NCBI GenBank assembly: GCA_002007465.1
Contig: LNAC01000278.1
Coordinates: forward strand, 1,340,333-1,404,332
DNA length: 64,000 bases
Direction of reading: 5' to 3'
From: Ailurus styani
Lineage: Eukaryota; Chordata; Mammalia; Carnivora; Ailuridae
Of this stretch, positions 1-11,600 are shown piece after piece; position 1 is the first letter of the stretch; the number at the start of each line of letters is the position of its first letter. The notes under the pieces were generated by a model. The model searched no databases and was not told the origin of the DNA. It saw only the letters and a program-made list of their open reading frames with translations. A program made the position numbers and the translations under genes.

Positions 1-478
1 TAAGGGGTAGGAGAGAAAAAAACAAGGTAGAAAGGGGTGTCCCATCACGGATCACTGTGTACCTTAATATCTACCTCTTGTTACATGCTGGGTATTTTGC
101 CTGTTTTATCTCCAACCTATTTTATTGATCTGCCTTACAGAGGCTTGCCTTTTTTTTTATTATCTCAGCCTTTTCAAAGAATAAGGTTTGGTTTTGTTTT
201 CATTGATCATCTCTAGTATATTGTCACTTCTATTTTTGTTCATCTCTGCCATTTGCTTCCTTTTACTTACTCTGGGGTTTTGGTCTCCACACCTATGCCA
301 CATAATTTTAAATCATAGGATTTCCAAGCTCAAAAAAGACATAGAAGAACCTGGCTCTCTTCCCTCATGTTAGGAAGAGACCCGGAGAGAAAAGAGGTTT
401 GCCTAATTTCCTACAGCTGGTGATGACCGTCCACGCTCTTGACTTAGTGCTCTTTCCCATCCGTAGCACTGTGTTCCC

Positions 479-802
479 NNNNNNNNNNNNNNNNNNNNNN
501 NNNNNNNNNNNNNNNNNNNNNNNNNNNNNNNNNNNNNNNNNNNNNNNNNNNNNNNNNNNNNNNNNNNNNNNNNNNNNNNNNNNNNNNNNNNNNNNNNNNN
601 NNNNNNNNNNNNNNNNNNNNNNNNNNNNNNNNNNNNNNNNNNNNNNNNNNNNNNNNNNNNNNNNNNNNNNNNNNNNNNNNNNNNNNNNNNNNNNNNNNNN
701 NNNNNNNNNNNNNNNNNNNNNNNNNNNNNNNNNNNNNNNNNNNNNNNNNNNNNNNNNNNNNNNNNNNNNNNNNNNNNNNNNNNNNNNNNNNNNNNNNNNN
801 NN
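479..802. other. Assembly gap (324 N)
   Basis: A continuous run of N. The right edge resumes in a CT dinucleotide repeat (803-816), so the gap probably failed on a simple repeat. Frames reported across it on both strands are meaningless. Confidence 0.99.
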
Positions 803-1073
803 CTCTCTCTCTCTCACCTTTTCTTCTTCCCCACCCAGAACTGAAAAAGATGAGGTTGCTGGATTGGTACAATTCAGAAGAAATAGGCACACTTGCCCCT
901 CAAAACGTTTGCATGTAAGAATTTTTAAAACAGTACACATTCATGTTGGTGGGGTTTTTTCCCCCATTTTTACAACACTACACACTTGATCCAAATGGAT
1001 GGGTTACCTGTTGAATGAGAAGAGAGAAAGCTACAGGTAATCAAATATTACACAATATTAGGAAATAAATTTC

Positions 1074-1259
1074 GGGGCACCTGGGTGGCAGTCAGTTAAG
1101 CGGCTGCCTTCTGCTCAGGTCATGATCTCAGGGTCCTGGGATCTGGCCCCACATCAGGCTCTCTATTCAGCAGGGAGCCTGCTTCTCCCTTTCTCCTTGC
1201 TTGTGCTCTCTCTCTCTCTCTCTCTCTCTGTCAAATAAATAAATAAAACTTTTAAAAAA
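1074..1259 (+). mobile_element. CAN SINE (tRNA-Lys-derived), sense
   Basis: Head GGGGCACCTGGGTGG, box-B-like GGTCATGATCTCAGGGTCCTGGGATC, a (CT)n block and an AAATAAATAAATAAAACTTTT tail. The head carries a small deletion (GGTGGCAGTCAG). Confidence 0.95.
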
Positions 1260-1883
1260 GGAAAGAAAATTCAATGTGACTTCTAGATGATTCTACCTGT
1301 ATCTATTAAGAATTCCAATACCAGATATTTGGCAAGAAGCAAAAATAGATGATGTCTTTATGTAACAGTTATTGGTGTCAAATGCAGATGTAGTCCTACA
1401 ATTCTGGTTAAACGGATGAGCGCTTCCAGTCATGAAGTATGAAACTGTGCAATGAAAGCACTGACCCTGAGAAGGTTTGACTTCTGGGCTTCGTTCAGGT
1501 CCTTGCATGCCTACCCCTCCATTTTCAGAAGCCCTGGTGACCTTGACATCTAGGTATCTTCTGCCCTCTATTGAGCCCTTTGATAAGGAAAGAATCTGGT
1601 ATTAGTCATTCATATCTTTGCATGGAGTTATTACTCAAATGCCCTCTCCCAAGGTCATTTGTATTGTTTGCCTTCTGTGTGGACTAAAAGGCTTTTGTCT
1701 CATAAATTTGAGGTAGTGCTGACAGTGCCAGGTGAGCGAAGCATGGGAAGAAGGGCTTCCCCGTGTCTTGGAAATCATTCCACGCACACTATTGAAGACC
1801 CTGCACATATCAACCTGGTAAAATGATCATGTGCTCCAAAAGTGTATAGTCCCTAACGGCGCTTCTCAAAACAGTGTTAATAG

Positions 1884-1886
<3 letters not shown>

Positions 1887-1931
<45 letters not shown>
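1887..1931. repeat. (CA)n microsatellite
   Basis: About 22 uninterrupted AC units following GATAC. A good candidate for length polymorphism. Confidence 0.98.
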
Positions 1932-1933
<2 letters not shown>

Positions 1934-2052
1934 TGGGCCAGTCTGCAGTATACTGATGAACAGTGTGATGCTCTGAGGGGGTAGAGAGAAGGGTATGTTT
2001 CTAAAACATACCAAACTACAAGACATTCTCTTCAAGTAGCATCTGCAGCTCT

Positions 2053-2491
2053 GTAGTGGGTTAAATAATGCCCCCACCCCGAGCAAAATAATCTACTGGA
2101 ATCCCCTCAGAATGTGACTTTATTTGGAATACAGGTAGTTAAGGTAAGGATCTTAGGAGGAAATCATCCCAGACTGACTCGGGTAGTCTCTAAATCCGCT
2201 ATAAGGGTGTCCCTTATAAAAGACAAAAAGGAGGCCCCTGGTGGCCCAGGAAAGACGGCCCTGTGAAGACAGAGGCAGGGATTGAAACGAGGCAGCCCCA
2301 AGCCAAGGGGCACTTGGAGCCAGCTGAAAAGAAAGATTCTCCTTTTCTAGAGTCTTCAGAGGGAGTGTGACTCTGCCAGCACCTTGATTTCAGACTTCCA
2401 GCCTCCTGAGCTATGAGAAAATGCATTTCTGTTGTGTTGGGCCACCAAACTTGGGGGGATTTGTTGGAGAGCCCTCAGAAATTAATACAAG
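2053..2491 (+). mobile_element. ERVL-MaLR LTR remnant (MLT1-like)
   Basis: From the start near TAGTGGGTTAAATAATGCCC, through CAGAATGTGACTTTATTTGG, CCTTATAAAAGAC, GTGAAGACAGAGGCAGGG and CACCTTGATTTCAGACTTCC, to the end AAATTAATACAAGG, the order of blocks follows MLT1/MaLR LTRs as I remember them. Diverged, no internal region nearby: a solo LTR. The subfamily is not fixed. Confidence 0.6.
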
Positions 2492-2585
2492 GTCTAATGT
2501 CCCCCAGAATACGCCAGAGGGATCGGGTCATACTTTCTTCAGTTCAGTCTCCAGTCCCAGTAAAGAATGATTCCACAGGCTTTCT

Positions 2586-2787
2586 TTCCTTTTTTTTTTT
2601 TAAAGATTTTATTTATTTATTTGACAGAGAGAGAGATCACAAGTAGGCAGAGAGGCAGGTAGAGAGAGAGGAGGAAGCAGGCTCCCTGCTGAGCAGAGAG
2701 CCCGATGCGAGGCTCGATCCCAGGACCCTGAGATCATGACCTGAGCCGAAGGCAGAGGCTTAACCCACTGAGCTACCCAGGTGCACC
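2586..2787 (-). mobile_element. CAN SINE, antisense, with 14-bp target duplication
   Basis: Poly(T)/AAAGATTTTATTTATTTATTTG start and GAGCTACCCAGGTGCAC end. Flanked by perfect direct repeats TCCACAGGCTTTCT at 2572-2585 and 2788-2801, showing an intact L1-mediated insertion. Confidence 0.97.
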
Positions 2788-4370
2788 TCCACAGGCTTTC
2801 TGATGGCTGTGTTGTTAGAAGTGTTGTCATTCACTGAAACCCCAATAAAAAAGAAAACCATTTCTGCCGACCAGTGTGGACACAAAGTGTCCTAGGGACA
2901 GCTACAAACATTTGGTGAAGGAAAAGTAGGACATGTCTTGAGACTGTTCAGATCTGGGCTCGCCTTGCTCAAATGTTAAAAACCAAGGAGATCAGAGAGC
3001 TGTCTGGCATACAAATAACATTGAAGTCTGACTATGTGGAAATGGTGGGACAATGGAAAACAGATTAGATCGAGCAGAATTTGAAGACTCAGAAATTTGA
3101 TTGTTCTGCTTTTCCGTATTAGAGTCAATGAGTCTGTGGTTAACTTGTCTGGATAAGTCTATGAAGGACCAGCCTCAATTTTAAAACCAAACATGAGAAA
3201 AACAATGTTGGGTGAAAAAAGATCTTGACCTTCAGGCCAAATTGACAGTCCTGCCTCCTCTGGATGCTCCAGTGATTGACTTTCTTAGGGGAGCCCTTAT
3301 TCCTGGAAGAGAAGGGGCTTTATCACATCCAACATCCCACTATTTTAACTATAGGGGTCAGGCCGTGGTTCAAAGCATGCTGGGAACTCAGCCACAGAAC
3401 TGGTGAGGTGGGGGTGGAAGCGTGAGGAAAGTGGGATGGGCAGTGGGAAATCTGACCTTCCCCAGGTGCTGGCTCCAAAGCACAGTGTCAATGAGACTTG
3501 AGGGCTGAAGCTCAGCTCCAACTTCAGCTGGACCTAAGAGACCTGACCCAAAGGAGTAGTGGTCACACACTTGAAAACAAAGTGCATACCTCAAGTGGTT
3601 CTAACTGCATCTCCATCCGGCCAGGTTGGGACAGGGGTGCAAGTCCAGCACCTGCAGAGACAGCCAGAAGTTAAGGAAGGGCCAAAGCCTTTGAAGAGGT
3701 ACGGACTAGATTATCAGGACAAACGGGAGAACCACAAAGAAATTAGGGCTAGATGGGCAGAAGAGGCGGTATGCAGAAGGGGATGGGAAGGTTCTGGTAG
3801 AAGATTCCAGTAGAAGTGGCCAAAATGCTACAAGAGCACCGGGGACCCAGAGGGGCTTGCAGAAGACATTGAAGGGGAGCAAAATTGTGAGAGCGTGGCG
3901 CCCTGGCTAGGCCAATAGGGCCTAGACACAGCCATCCTAAGCCAAGCAGGGGCTGTTGCCTCTTGAAGAGCACATGGGGCCAGCTGAGCCCTTAGGTTGA
4001 TGGCATGGGGAGTAAAACAGGAGAAAAGGCAAGTATACTTTCTCACAGGGGCCCGCCTACAGTAAGTGTCAGAGGCTTCCTAATTGGAGGCTCCGGAGGG
4101 GGCATGTGCTGTGGTTTACTCTCTGTGTGTGTGTGAGAGTGTGTGTGTAAAGCTTCAAACCCACAAAAAATAGAGAAAATAATTTAATGAACCCCCATGT
4201 ATACTTCCCCAACTTCAGCAATTGCAGTAGATGGTCATTCTTGTTTCCCTCACACACACCTCTGCCCATTGCCTTTGCCCTAGATTTTTAAAAATATTTT
4301 AAAATTTAAATTCAATTAACATATAGTGTATTATTAGTTTCAGAGGTAGAGTTCAGTGATTTATCAGTCT

Positions 4371-4563
4371 TTTTTTTTAAGATTTTATTTATCTATTTGA
4401 CAGAGAGAGAGATCACAAGTAGGCAGAGAGGCAGGCAGAGGGAAAGGGGGAAGCAGGCTCCCTGCTGAGCAGAGAGCCCGATGCGGGCCTCGATCCCAGG
4501 ACCCTGAGATCAGGACCTGAGCCGAAGGCAGAGGCTTAACCTACTGAGCCACCCAGGTGCCCG
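4371..4563 (-). mobile_element. CAN SINE, antisense, nested in L1
   Basis: Full-length young-type SINE flanked by perfect 16-bp repeats AGTGATTTATCAGTCT (4355-4370 and 4564-4579). It splits the L1 3'UTR, so it is younger than that L1. Confidence 0.97.
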
Positions 4564-4766
4564 AGTGATTTATCAGTCTTATATAATACCCAGTGCTCAT
4601 TACATCGCCTGCCCTCCTTAATGTCCATCACTCAGTTACCCCATGCCTCCACCACCACCCCTCCAGCAACCCTCAGTTTGTTTCCTATGAGTCTCTTATG
4701 GTTTGTCTCCCTCTCTGATTTCATCTTGTTTTATTTTTTCCTGTCTTCCCCATGATCCTCTGTTTT

Positions 4767-4948
4767 TTCTTTTTAAGATGTTATTTATTTTTCAGAGAGA
4801 GAAAGAGCACAAGCAGGGGGAGTGGCAGAGGGAGAAGCAGGCTCCTCGCAGAACAAGAAGCCCGACAAGGGACTCGATCCCAGGACCCCAGGATCACGAC
4901 CCGAGCCAAAGGCAGCCACTTAACCAACTGAGCCACCCACGCATCCCA
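4767..4948 (-). mobile_element. CAN SINE, antisense, second insertion in the same L1
   Basis: Flanked by perfect direct repeats ATCCTCTGTTTT (4755-4766 and 4949-4960). The body is of an older arctoid type (GCACAAGCAGGGGGAGTGGC) than the 4371 copy. Confidence 0.95.
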
Positions 4949-7292
4949 ATCCTCTGTTTTGTTTCTTAAATTCCACATACGAGTGAGATCATATGATAAT
5001 TGTCTTTCTCTGATTAACTGATTTCACTTAGCATAATACCCTCTAGTCTTCATTTCGTTGCAAATGGCAAGATTTCTTTTTTTATGACTGAGTAGTGTTC
5101 CATTGTGTATATATACCACGTCTCCATCCATTCATCTGTTGATGGACAACTAGGCTCTTTCCATAGTTTGGCTATTGTGGACATTGCTGCTATAAATATT
5201 GGGATACAGGTACCCCTTCGGATCATTATATTTGTATCTTTGGGGTAAATACTTAGTAATGCAATTGCTGGATCATAGGGTGGCTCTATTTTTAACTTTG
5301 GGAGGAACATCTATACTGTTTTCCAGAGCGGCTGCACCAGCTTGCATTCCCACCAACAGTATAGGAGGCTTCCCCTTTCTCCGCATCCTCGCCAACATCT
5401 GTCATTTCCTGAATGGTTAATTTTAGCCACTCTGACCGGTGTGAGGTGGTATCTCACTGTGGTTTTGATTTGTGTTTCCCTGATGCCCAGGGATGTGGAG
5501 CATTTTTTCATGTGTCTGTTGGCCATTTGTATGTCTTCTTTGGAGAAATGGCTGTTCATGTCTTCTGCCCATTTTTTAATTGGGTTATTTGGGGGTTTTT
5601 TTGCTGTTGAGTTGTATAACTTTATTATATATTTTGGATACTAACCCCTAAATGACTAAGACGGTATCATTTCCAAGTATGTTCTCCCATTCAGTGAGGT
5701 GTCTTTTAGTTTTGTTGATTGTTTTCCTTTGCTGTGCAAAAGTTTTTATCTTGATGAAGTCCCAATAGTTCATTTTTGCCTTTGTTTCCCTTGCCTTTGG
5801 AGACATGGGTAGCAAGAAGTTGCTGCGGCCAAGGTCAAAGAGGTTGCTGCCTGTGTTCTCCTCTATGATTTTGATGGATTCCTGTATCACATTTAAATCT
5901 TTTATCCATTTTGGGTCTATTTTTGTGTTGGTATAAGAAAATGGTTGCCCTGGATTTTTTTGAACCAAATCCCAGATAGCCTAAATATTCTGTAGGAGTT
6001 TTAGTATATAAATCTAAATGATAAAGACTCTCCTTAAATGTAATCCTAACGAATCATCAGATCCCCAAATTCCTTAATATAGATTACTTCAATTATCAAA
6101 CATCCAATCAGTTAGTCCCCTGAAAGGGCTTTCCTTTCATTTTTCCAGTTGTTTTAATCTGGAGCTAAACAATGTCTTCTGTTATGTGTTAAAATACCTT
6201 CCAAGTCTCTTTTAATTTATAGGTATCTCCCCCTTTTTTTTTTTCTTTCTTATAATCTTTTTGCTGCTGCTACTGTTGTGGGTGATGTTAGAGCTAGGTC
6301 ACGTGTCTGGGACTCTCTCATTCTTGGTTTTGCTGATGGCATCCCTGTGATGTCATTTGACTTGTTCCTCTATTCCCTATATTTCTTTTAAATTGGTAGT
6401 GAGATTCATGTAGACTTTTTGGGTTGACTACCTCACAGGTGGCAATGTGTTCTCCACTGGGGGAAGACTGATGTCTGATTGTGCCTTTGTTGTGATATTT
6501 GGCAGACTGTGATATCCTAAATTCTATCTTTCCTTCTCCACTTGTATAAGCCAGACTATTTCTATAAAGAAAAATCTCCTTCATCAGTTATGTGATTACC
6601 CTAAAGTATAGTTCATATAGGAGAAGCAGGATATGTGCTTGATATTTTTCCCTTTTTGTAACCAGTTTTCAAAATAATGAGTCTGACCCCTAGAAACTTC
6701 CAAAGGCAATCAGTGAGGTTTTATTTTTTATTTAGTACTATTTATAAATGTATTAATATAAACATGTTTGGTGTGTTTCAAGATGGGATATTTATAGATT
6801 TTTCAGGAGCTGGTATAAGATGGGTCCTTCAGTGTAGACAGGCCGATTAGACTGGGCAACTTGGGCATGTGATAGTTGAGGATTGTTGGAGACGGCAAGG
6901 GGAGGGTTTAAAGCAAGTCTTAAAGGGTACAGTCATGTGATAAGTGAGTTGACTGATCGGTGGGTCAGAGTAGGAGCTGTTATTCTGATGAGAACTAGTT
7001 GGGTAGTTGGCCCATTGCTCCAATAAATGGATTTTGAGGAAATTCGTAAAGCAAATGAAAAAGATATTTGAAATATATTTGGCATGAGATTTGCCCGTGC
7101 AATCTAAGGTTTATTTACTTCTTTCAACCTTGGAATTTATTACCTTTAGGTCTTCAAATGTTTCCTCCTCTCCATTTTTATATCACTCCTTTTCTGCTCT
7201 AGCTCTATCCTTGATATTAAATAGGAAATTTTTAAAAAGCTGACATGGGGGAAAAAAATAAAAATAAAGAAAGAAATTTAAAAAGCTGACAT

Positions 7293-7478
7293 GGGGCACC
7301 TGGGTGGCTCAGTCAGTTAAGCATCTGCCTTCAGCTCAGGTCATGATCCCAGGGTCCTGGGATCGTGCCCGGTGTCAGGCCCCCTGCTCCACAGCGAGCC
7401 TGCTTCTCCCTCTGCCTGCTGCTCCCCGGCTCATGCTCTGTCAAATAAATAAATAAAATCTTTTAAAACATTAAAACA
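7293..7478 (+). mobile_element. CAN SINE, sense
   Basis: GGGGCACCTGGGTGGCTCAG head and an AAATAAATAAATAAAATCTTTT tail. Preceded by a short duplicated block (AAAAAGCTGACATGGGG at both 7231-7250 and 7277-7296) that is not repeated after the tail. Confidence 0.95.
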
Positions 7479-7944
7479 AAATAAAATAAGTTGCCTTATT
7501 TCCTTTTTTAAACCTTTTCCTGCTGCCTCTGGAGAGTTGCTGAAACCGTTCTTCTAATCACTAATTCCACTTCCGCTGTATCTGTTCTACTATATTCATC
7601 CCGTGTTATTAATAAATAGCATCATTCATTCCAATTATTATATTTTTCGTGCTTAATGTTTCCCTTTGTTTTAGTTCCACGATATTTTTCCTGATTCATA
7701 CAGTGGTGTTGGCAAGGAACCACCTTAAAGGTGCCTGCTTGAGTGCCCAGGTTCAACTCATAGTTCTGCAGTTTACCAGCATGCTCACGAACACGTGCCA
7801 TCGCTGCTTTCCCGTGCCTCCGTTTCCCTCATTGTTTCGCAGATAACAATGATTTCTGCCCACTTGATCATTCAGCAATGCGGTGAAGCCCTTAGAAGAG
7901 AAGCGGGCACCGGTAAGTGCTACTTACCTGTTAGCCACGGATAA

Positions 7945-8680
7945 CGCCGCGCTCCCCCGCTCCCCACCCATGGGGAAGGATTTGCTTAGACTTTTTCTAC
8001 TTCTCGCTCTCTGCAGTGGCGGGCCCGTTAATTAGGATCGTGGCGGGGCCCGGGTCTGCGCTTGGGTGGGGAAAACGGGCCTGCCGGCAGCTGAGCGGCC
8101 CTGGAAAAAGGCGGCACCCCCGCGAACAGGTGACTGACCTGGGCGGGCCCGGAGCCGCTCAGGTGACGCCCAGGGCCAAGTTCGCGGCTCTGGGAGGCGG
8201 CCGCGGGGCGGCGCTGCGCCTCTTCCGGAGGCCGGGCCTCTCGGCCCCGGGTTCCCCCGCCGCGGGCGCTGAGTCGGCTTCCAGTGCCGCGCCCGGCCCC
8301 CGAGCGTAGGATGCAGTGCCCCGGCGCCCGGTACCTGGTGAGCGACCGCCCTGCGCCCCGCAGCGACGGGGCCCCGGGGGAGCGGGAGGCCCCGCGGGAA
8401 GGCCAGGGGTCCTGGGAGCAGGTTCGGGCGACCTAGCACGCTTCTGCCTTCCCCAGTCCTCGCGGATAAAGCCCCCGCCCCGGCGCCGCCGAGTCCTGGG
8501 GACACCTGGTGGGAAGGACGTAGGACCCCACTCAGGGGCAGGGGCGGAGGCGAGGGAGAGGCTGGCTGCGGAGCACGAACTTGGGGCCGCCTGCAGGTGC
8601 ACGTCCAGGTAAGGACTTGGCGACTGGGGACTTCACGTCCGCCCCGCACGGAGCAGGTGTTTCAGAGTCTCCGCTGAAAG
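7945..8680 (+). promoter_or_regulatory. SLC44A3: CpG island / promoter and 5'UTR region of SLC44A3
   Basis: A sharp rise in G+C and CpG density, unlike the AT-rich flanks, covers the first coding exon and much of intron 1. GC-box-like GGGCGG and CCGCCC strings are frequent and no TATA box stands out, as expected of a CpG-island promoter with dispersed starts. The transcription start cannot be placed from sequence; it should lie within a few hundred bases upstream of 8311. Long open frames here on both strands (8016-8309 +, 8032-8649 -, 8159-8602 -) come from GC richness and are not genes. Human SLC44A3 has a divergent antisense transcript at this position, which would suit a bidirectional island, but nothing here proves one. 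Confidence 0.8.
8311..8337 (+). CDS. SLC44A3: SLC44A3 coding exon 1 (start codon exon)
   Basis: Nine codons, MQCPGARYL, then a GTGAGC donor at 8338; the exon ends in phase 0. Remembered human CTL3 begins MHCLGAEYL, so both the start and the short first coding exon agree. The ATG has A at -3 and C at +4, an adequate context. Intron 1 is only 509 bases (8338-8846) and stays GC-rich for its first 350. An alternative upstream first exon cannot be excluded. Confidence 0.88.
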
Positions 8681-11600
8681 CCTCAGAGGGCCGCGTTAAA
8701 GAACAAACAAAAAGAAGAGAGGAAGAAGGAAAAGAAAGAAAAGTTATCTGAGCAGTCTTCAGTACGTTTGGCTGCGGGTTGGGACCCATATGATAACTTA
8801 CCATTTTTTCCTCAATTTCACCCCCCCCCCCCTNTTTGTCTGGAAGGCTTCTGCAGAGAGAACCCCCCGGCAAAGAGAGTGGAGACCTCAGCTTTATAGG
8901 AAATGCACAGATACGACATGGCTATTCCTGTTCTTTCTCTTTTGGACTGGTTTGGTAAGTATGGGTGCCTAGCAGGGAAGAGAGCACAGTATGTGCCCTG
9001 AAATGACTGCGCCCAAATGGCAGTCGCCTTCCTGGTGCCTTCCCCGGGGAAGCCTAGGGCTCCAGGTGGTACCAGGTTGAGGGCTGTGCTGCAATGAGAG
9101 GCAGCTGCCATTACAGCCGAATAAACATCAGTCCTCCGGAATTCCTATCAGGACTGGCTAAATTGGAATCTGTCTTACTGCTGCAGGCCACATTCCAATG
9201 GAAGGCTTCCTTAGGAAATGAGAATCACCTTTTAGGATTGTTGTTTAATATGCCAGTGTGTGGTCCCTTGTTATCTGAGCTCACTGCATGGAAGTTCTTT
9301 TATCATCTCAGCCCCCCAAACGAAATACTCGTCAATGGTTTGCCATTCTTCTAATACAGGAAAATCCAAGGTGAGCGTAGAGATAAATTGCTCTCACTTT
9401 AGCTGAGCATAACATACACACGTTCCGTATATTGTGTTTGGTAGTTAACAGGGAAACGAGCCTTTGATATAAACTCTCTGGTTAGATAGGTAATGATTTT
9501 TTTCCCCATTCTAGTTCCAGTTATATAGGATTGCTGGTAGACCTCATCAGGCTGTGCCATTTTAGTCCTGGGAGGGTCTCTTGGCAGCTAAATCTTGATG
9601 CTTTGATACTTTCGAGTTGTAGGTAACAGCGGGAGGAGCCCCACCTGGCTTCTTGAAAGACCAGGTTCATGAAATGATCCATTCTGGACCGGGGCATGCT
9701 ATTTGCCCATGGCTAATGATTAATTTACAAAGCAGCATTACAGCTACCCCTTGGTAATTACCATTGTTGCAAAGATTTCCATTTGAATAGACCCTGCAAT
9801 ACCATGTTTGTTTCTTTTTTCAAGTTCCTCTTTCTTTCAAAAGGCATTTATTCATTTGTTGACTTTACCTACTGGTTTCTCATAAGGAGCATTGTTATAG
9901 GTACCTTGGAAGGTTGGGTCTTGAAGGTGTAACTGAATTTGTGTGTTGTCATGTCATGGCCCTCTGAGCCCTCCTAGAGGAACCAAGAGTGCGTTCCTAT
10001 GCTACCCTCCTCTTTAGCTTCCCCACAGATGCTGCTGTTTCTCCCGCCTGCTGGCGTACAAAGGCAGCGAGCGCCTGTCCTGCAGGTGCCTGGGCCTTGA
10101 CCTCAGGCTGTTCATGTTATTCAGTCATCTTCCCTAGCCCCTCCAGGGTTCAAACCTAGGACATCACTGCCAAATTCTCAGCCCAACAGCCACCTGGGAA
10201 AAGGATTTGTAGTTGGTCCTTCACAGCCTGAAGAATTATGAACCATCCGAGAGATGGATGCTGGAAACCACTTTCAAATTATCTGTCCTTTGCAGAATAG
10301 ATGTGAAGTCTTCCATATGCCCGCAATCTCTTTACTATATTGCATTTGAGAGCCCTTCAAGCTGACTGGCCTTTCAGATCTTCTGCAACATTTTTAAACC
10401 AGGGATACTTAAACCCAGGGCAAGGTGTGTTTTTCTGTCTCTGCTGTTGGGCTTCCTGGTTTTCTGACATCCTGACTAGTAACCAGGCACATGCTAGATG
10501 GAGTGATTGATGGTGCTGCTCCAAGTTAGGACAGAGGAGGTATAGGGTGGAGGGCCAGAATTACAGGCAAGTGCGGTCTACTGCAAAGACAAAGGGTACC
10601 GGCCTTTGTTTGTATTTGCATAAGACACACGGAACGGAATGTCTCAGATTCTGGACCATGTCTGCCTCTACTTACCTCTGCAGTGTGTCCTCCCCCACCT
10701 GTCCTCTCCCGTTCCTTTTAAAGACTCCATTTTCTGGATCTTCCCTGGCACCGTTGACAGTGACCTCCTTGGTAGCCTCACCATACCGATATCCGCTCCT
10801 ACTGTATTACCCATCATATGACATTGTAATTGTGTGTTGGGAATTAGAACAGAGTTTGACAGTTTAAAGCCTCAGTGCAAACGAGATCCCTCCCACCCGA
10901 AAACAGAACAAAGCTTCCGCTCCTCCCACCAGCTTCCCAAGGGAGATATTAACATAAAGAATGTTGATAAATGGAAAATCGCCCTTCTTTATTAGCTCTC
11001 TGGTGAGCCGGCCAGCAGTCCCACTTCCCTTTCCTTCAAGTCCAGACCCAGTGGGGATCTTCCCACGGTCTGAGCGGACCGGGCAGGAGGAGCAGCCTGG
11101 GGCTGGGTCAGCAGGGGCCCCCGCTTGCTCTAAGTACCAGGTGAGGGAGCTGTCCCCCAGGAAAGGTGACGCGCTCTCGTCCTAAAATCTGACCAGCAGC
11201 TGAGGAGGTGCAGGGGAGGGGCGGGCACAGAGAGCCTGCCCATCTTCTGGGCTGAGTTCCCTGAAGGCAGGCACTCCGTTTTGTTCATCTTCACGTCCGC
11301 CCCGTAACCATTTCTGGCACCTGCTGGGCACTTCGGGACTGTTACTTTGATTTCGACATTAGTAGTGAAAGAAGACTATCTGCCACATATTTGACTTTGG
11401 GACAACGTACCTTTGGGACATGGGGTGTCATTACTGGATTTTGTTGAGTGGTGTACCATATCCTCACTCCTGGAATGATTATGTCGGGACTAAATTACGA
11501 AATGCTGTTCTCCGCATTGTAAACTGGGAAGCTTACCACACTAACATTGCATTCTGGAAGATCCACAGTCTTAGTGGGGGGCCCGTCCATGCATATAGTG

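Larger units (their letters stand above)
4290..5944 (-). mobile_element. 5'-truncated LINE-1, antisense, with target duplication
   Basis: Read on the minus strand: the C-terminal part of ORF2 (an open piece at 5050-5310 and another at 5648-5968), then 3'UTR ending in an A-rich tail at 4290. Flanked by near-perfect direct repeats TTGCCCTAGATTTTT (4275-4289) and TTGCCCTGGATTTTT (5945-5959). Two SINEs have since landed in its 3'UTR. Frameshifts and stops break ORF2, so it is dead. Confidence 0.92.
1..7944. other. 5' flank of SLC44A3, no gene supported
   Basis: AT-rich flank with the repeats listed separately. Between them (1-478, 803-1070, 1260-2040, 2802-4274, 5960-7290, 7480-7944) I see no conserved coding frame, RNA gene or recognisable regulatory element. 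Open frames here are short, lack homology I recognise and lie in L1 or SINE sequence or unique AT-rich DNA. Confidence 0.75.

Noticed and set aside
365..989. Frames of 148-196 codons near the left edge
   Set aside because: Most of their length is the N block.
5050..5968. Minus-strand open frames that look protein-coding
   Set aside because: They are pieces of LINE-1 ORF2 in a truncated, frameshifted copy.
8016..8649. Long overlapping open frames on both strands in the CpG island
   Set aside because: They arise from GC-rich sequence with few stops; products are Pro/Arg/Gly low complexity and only the 9-codon exon 1 matches a known protein.
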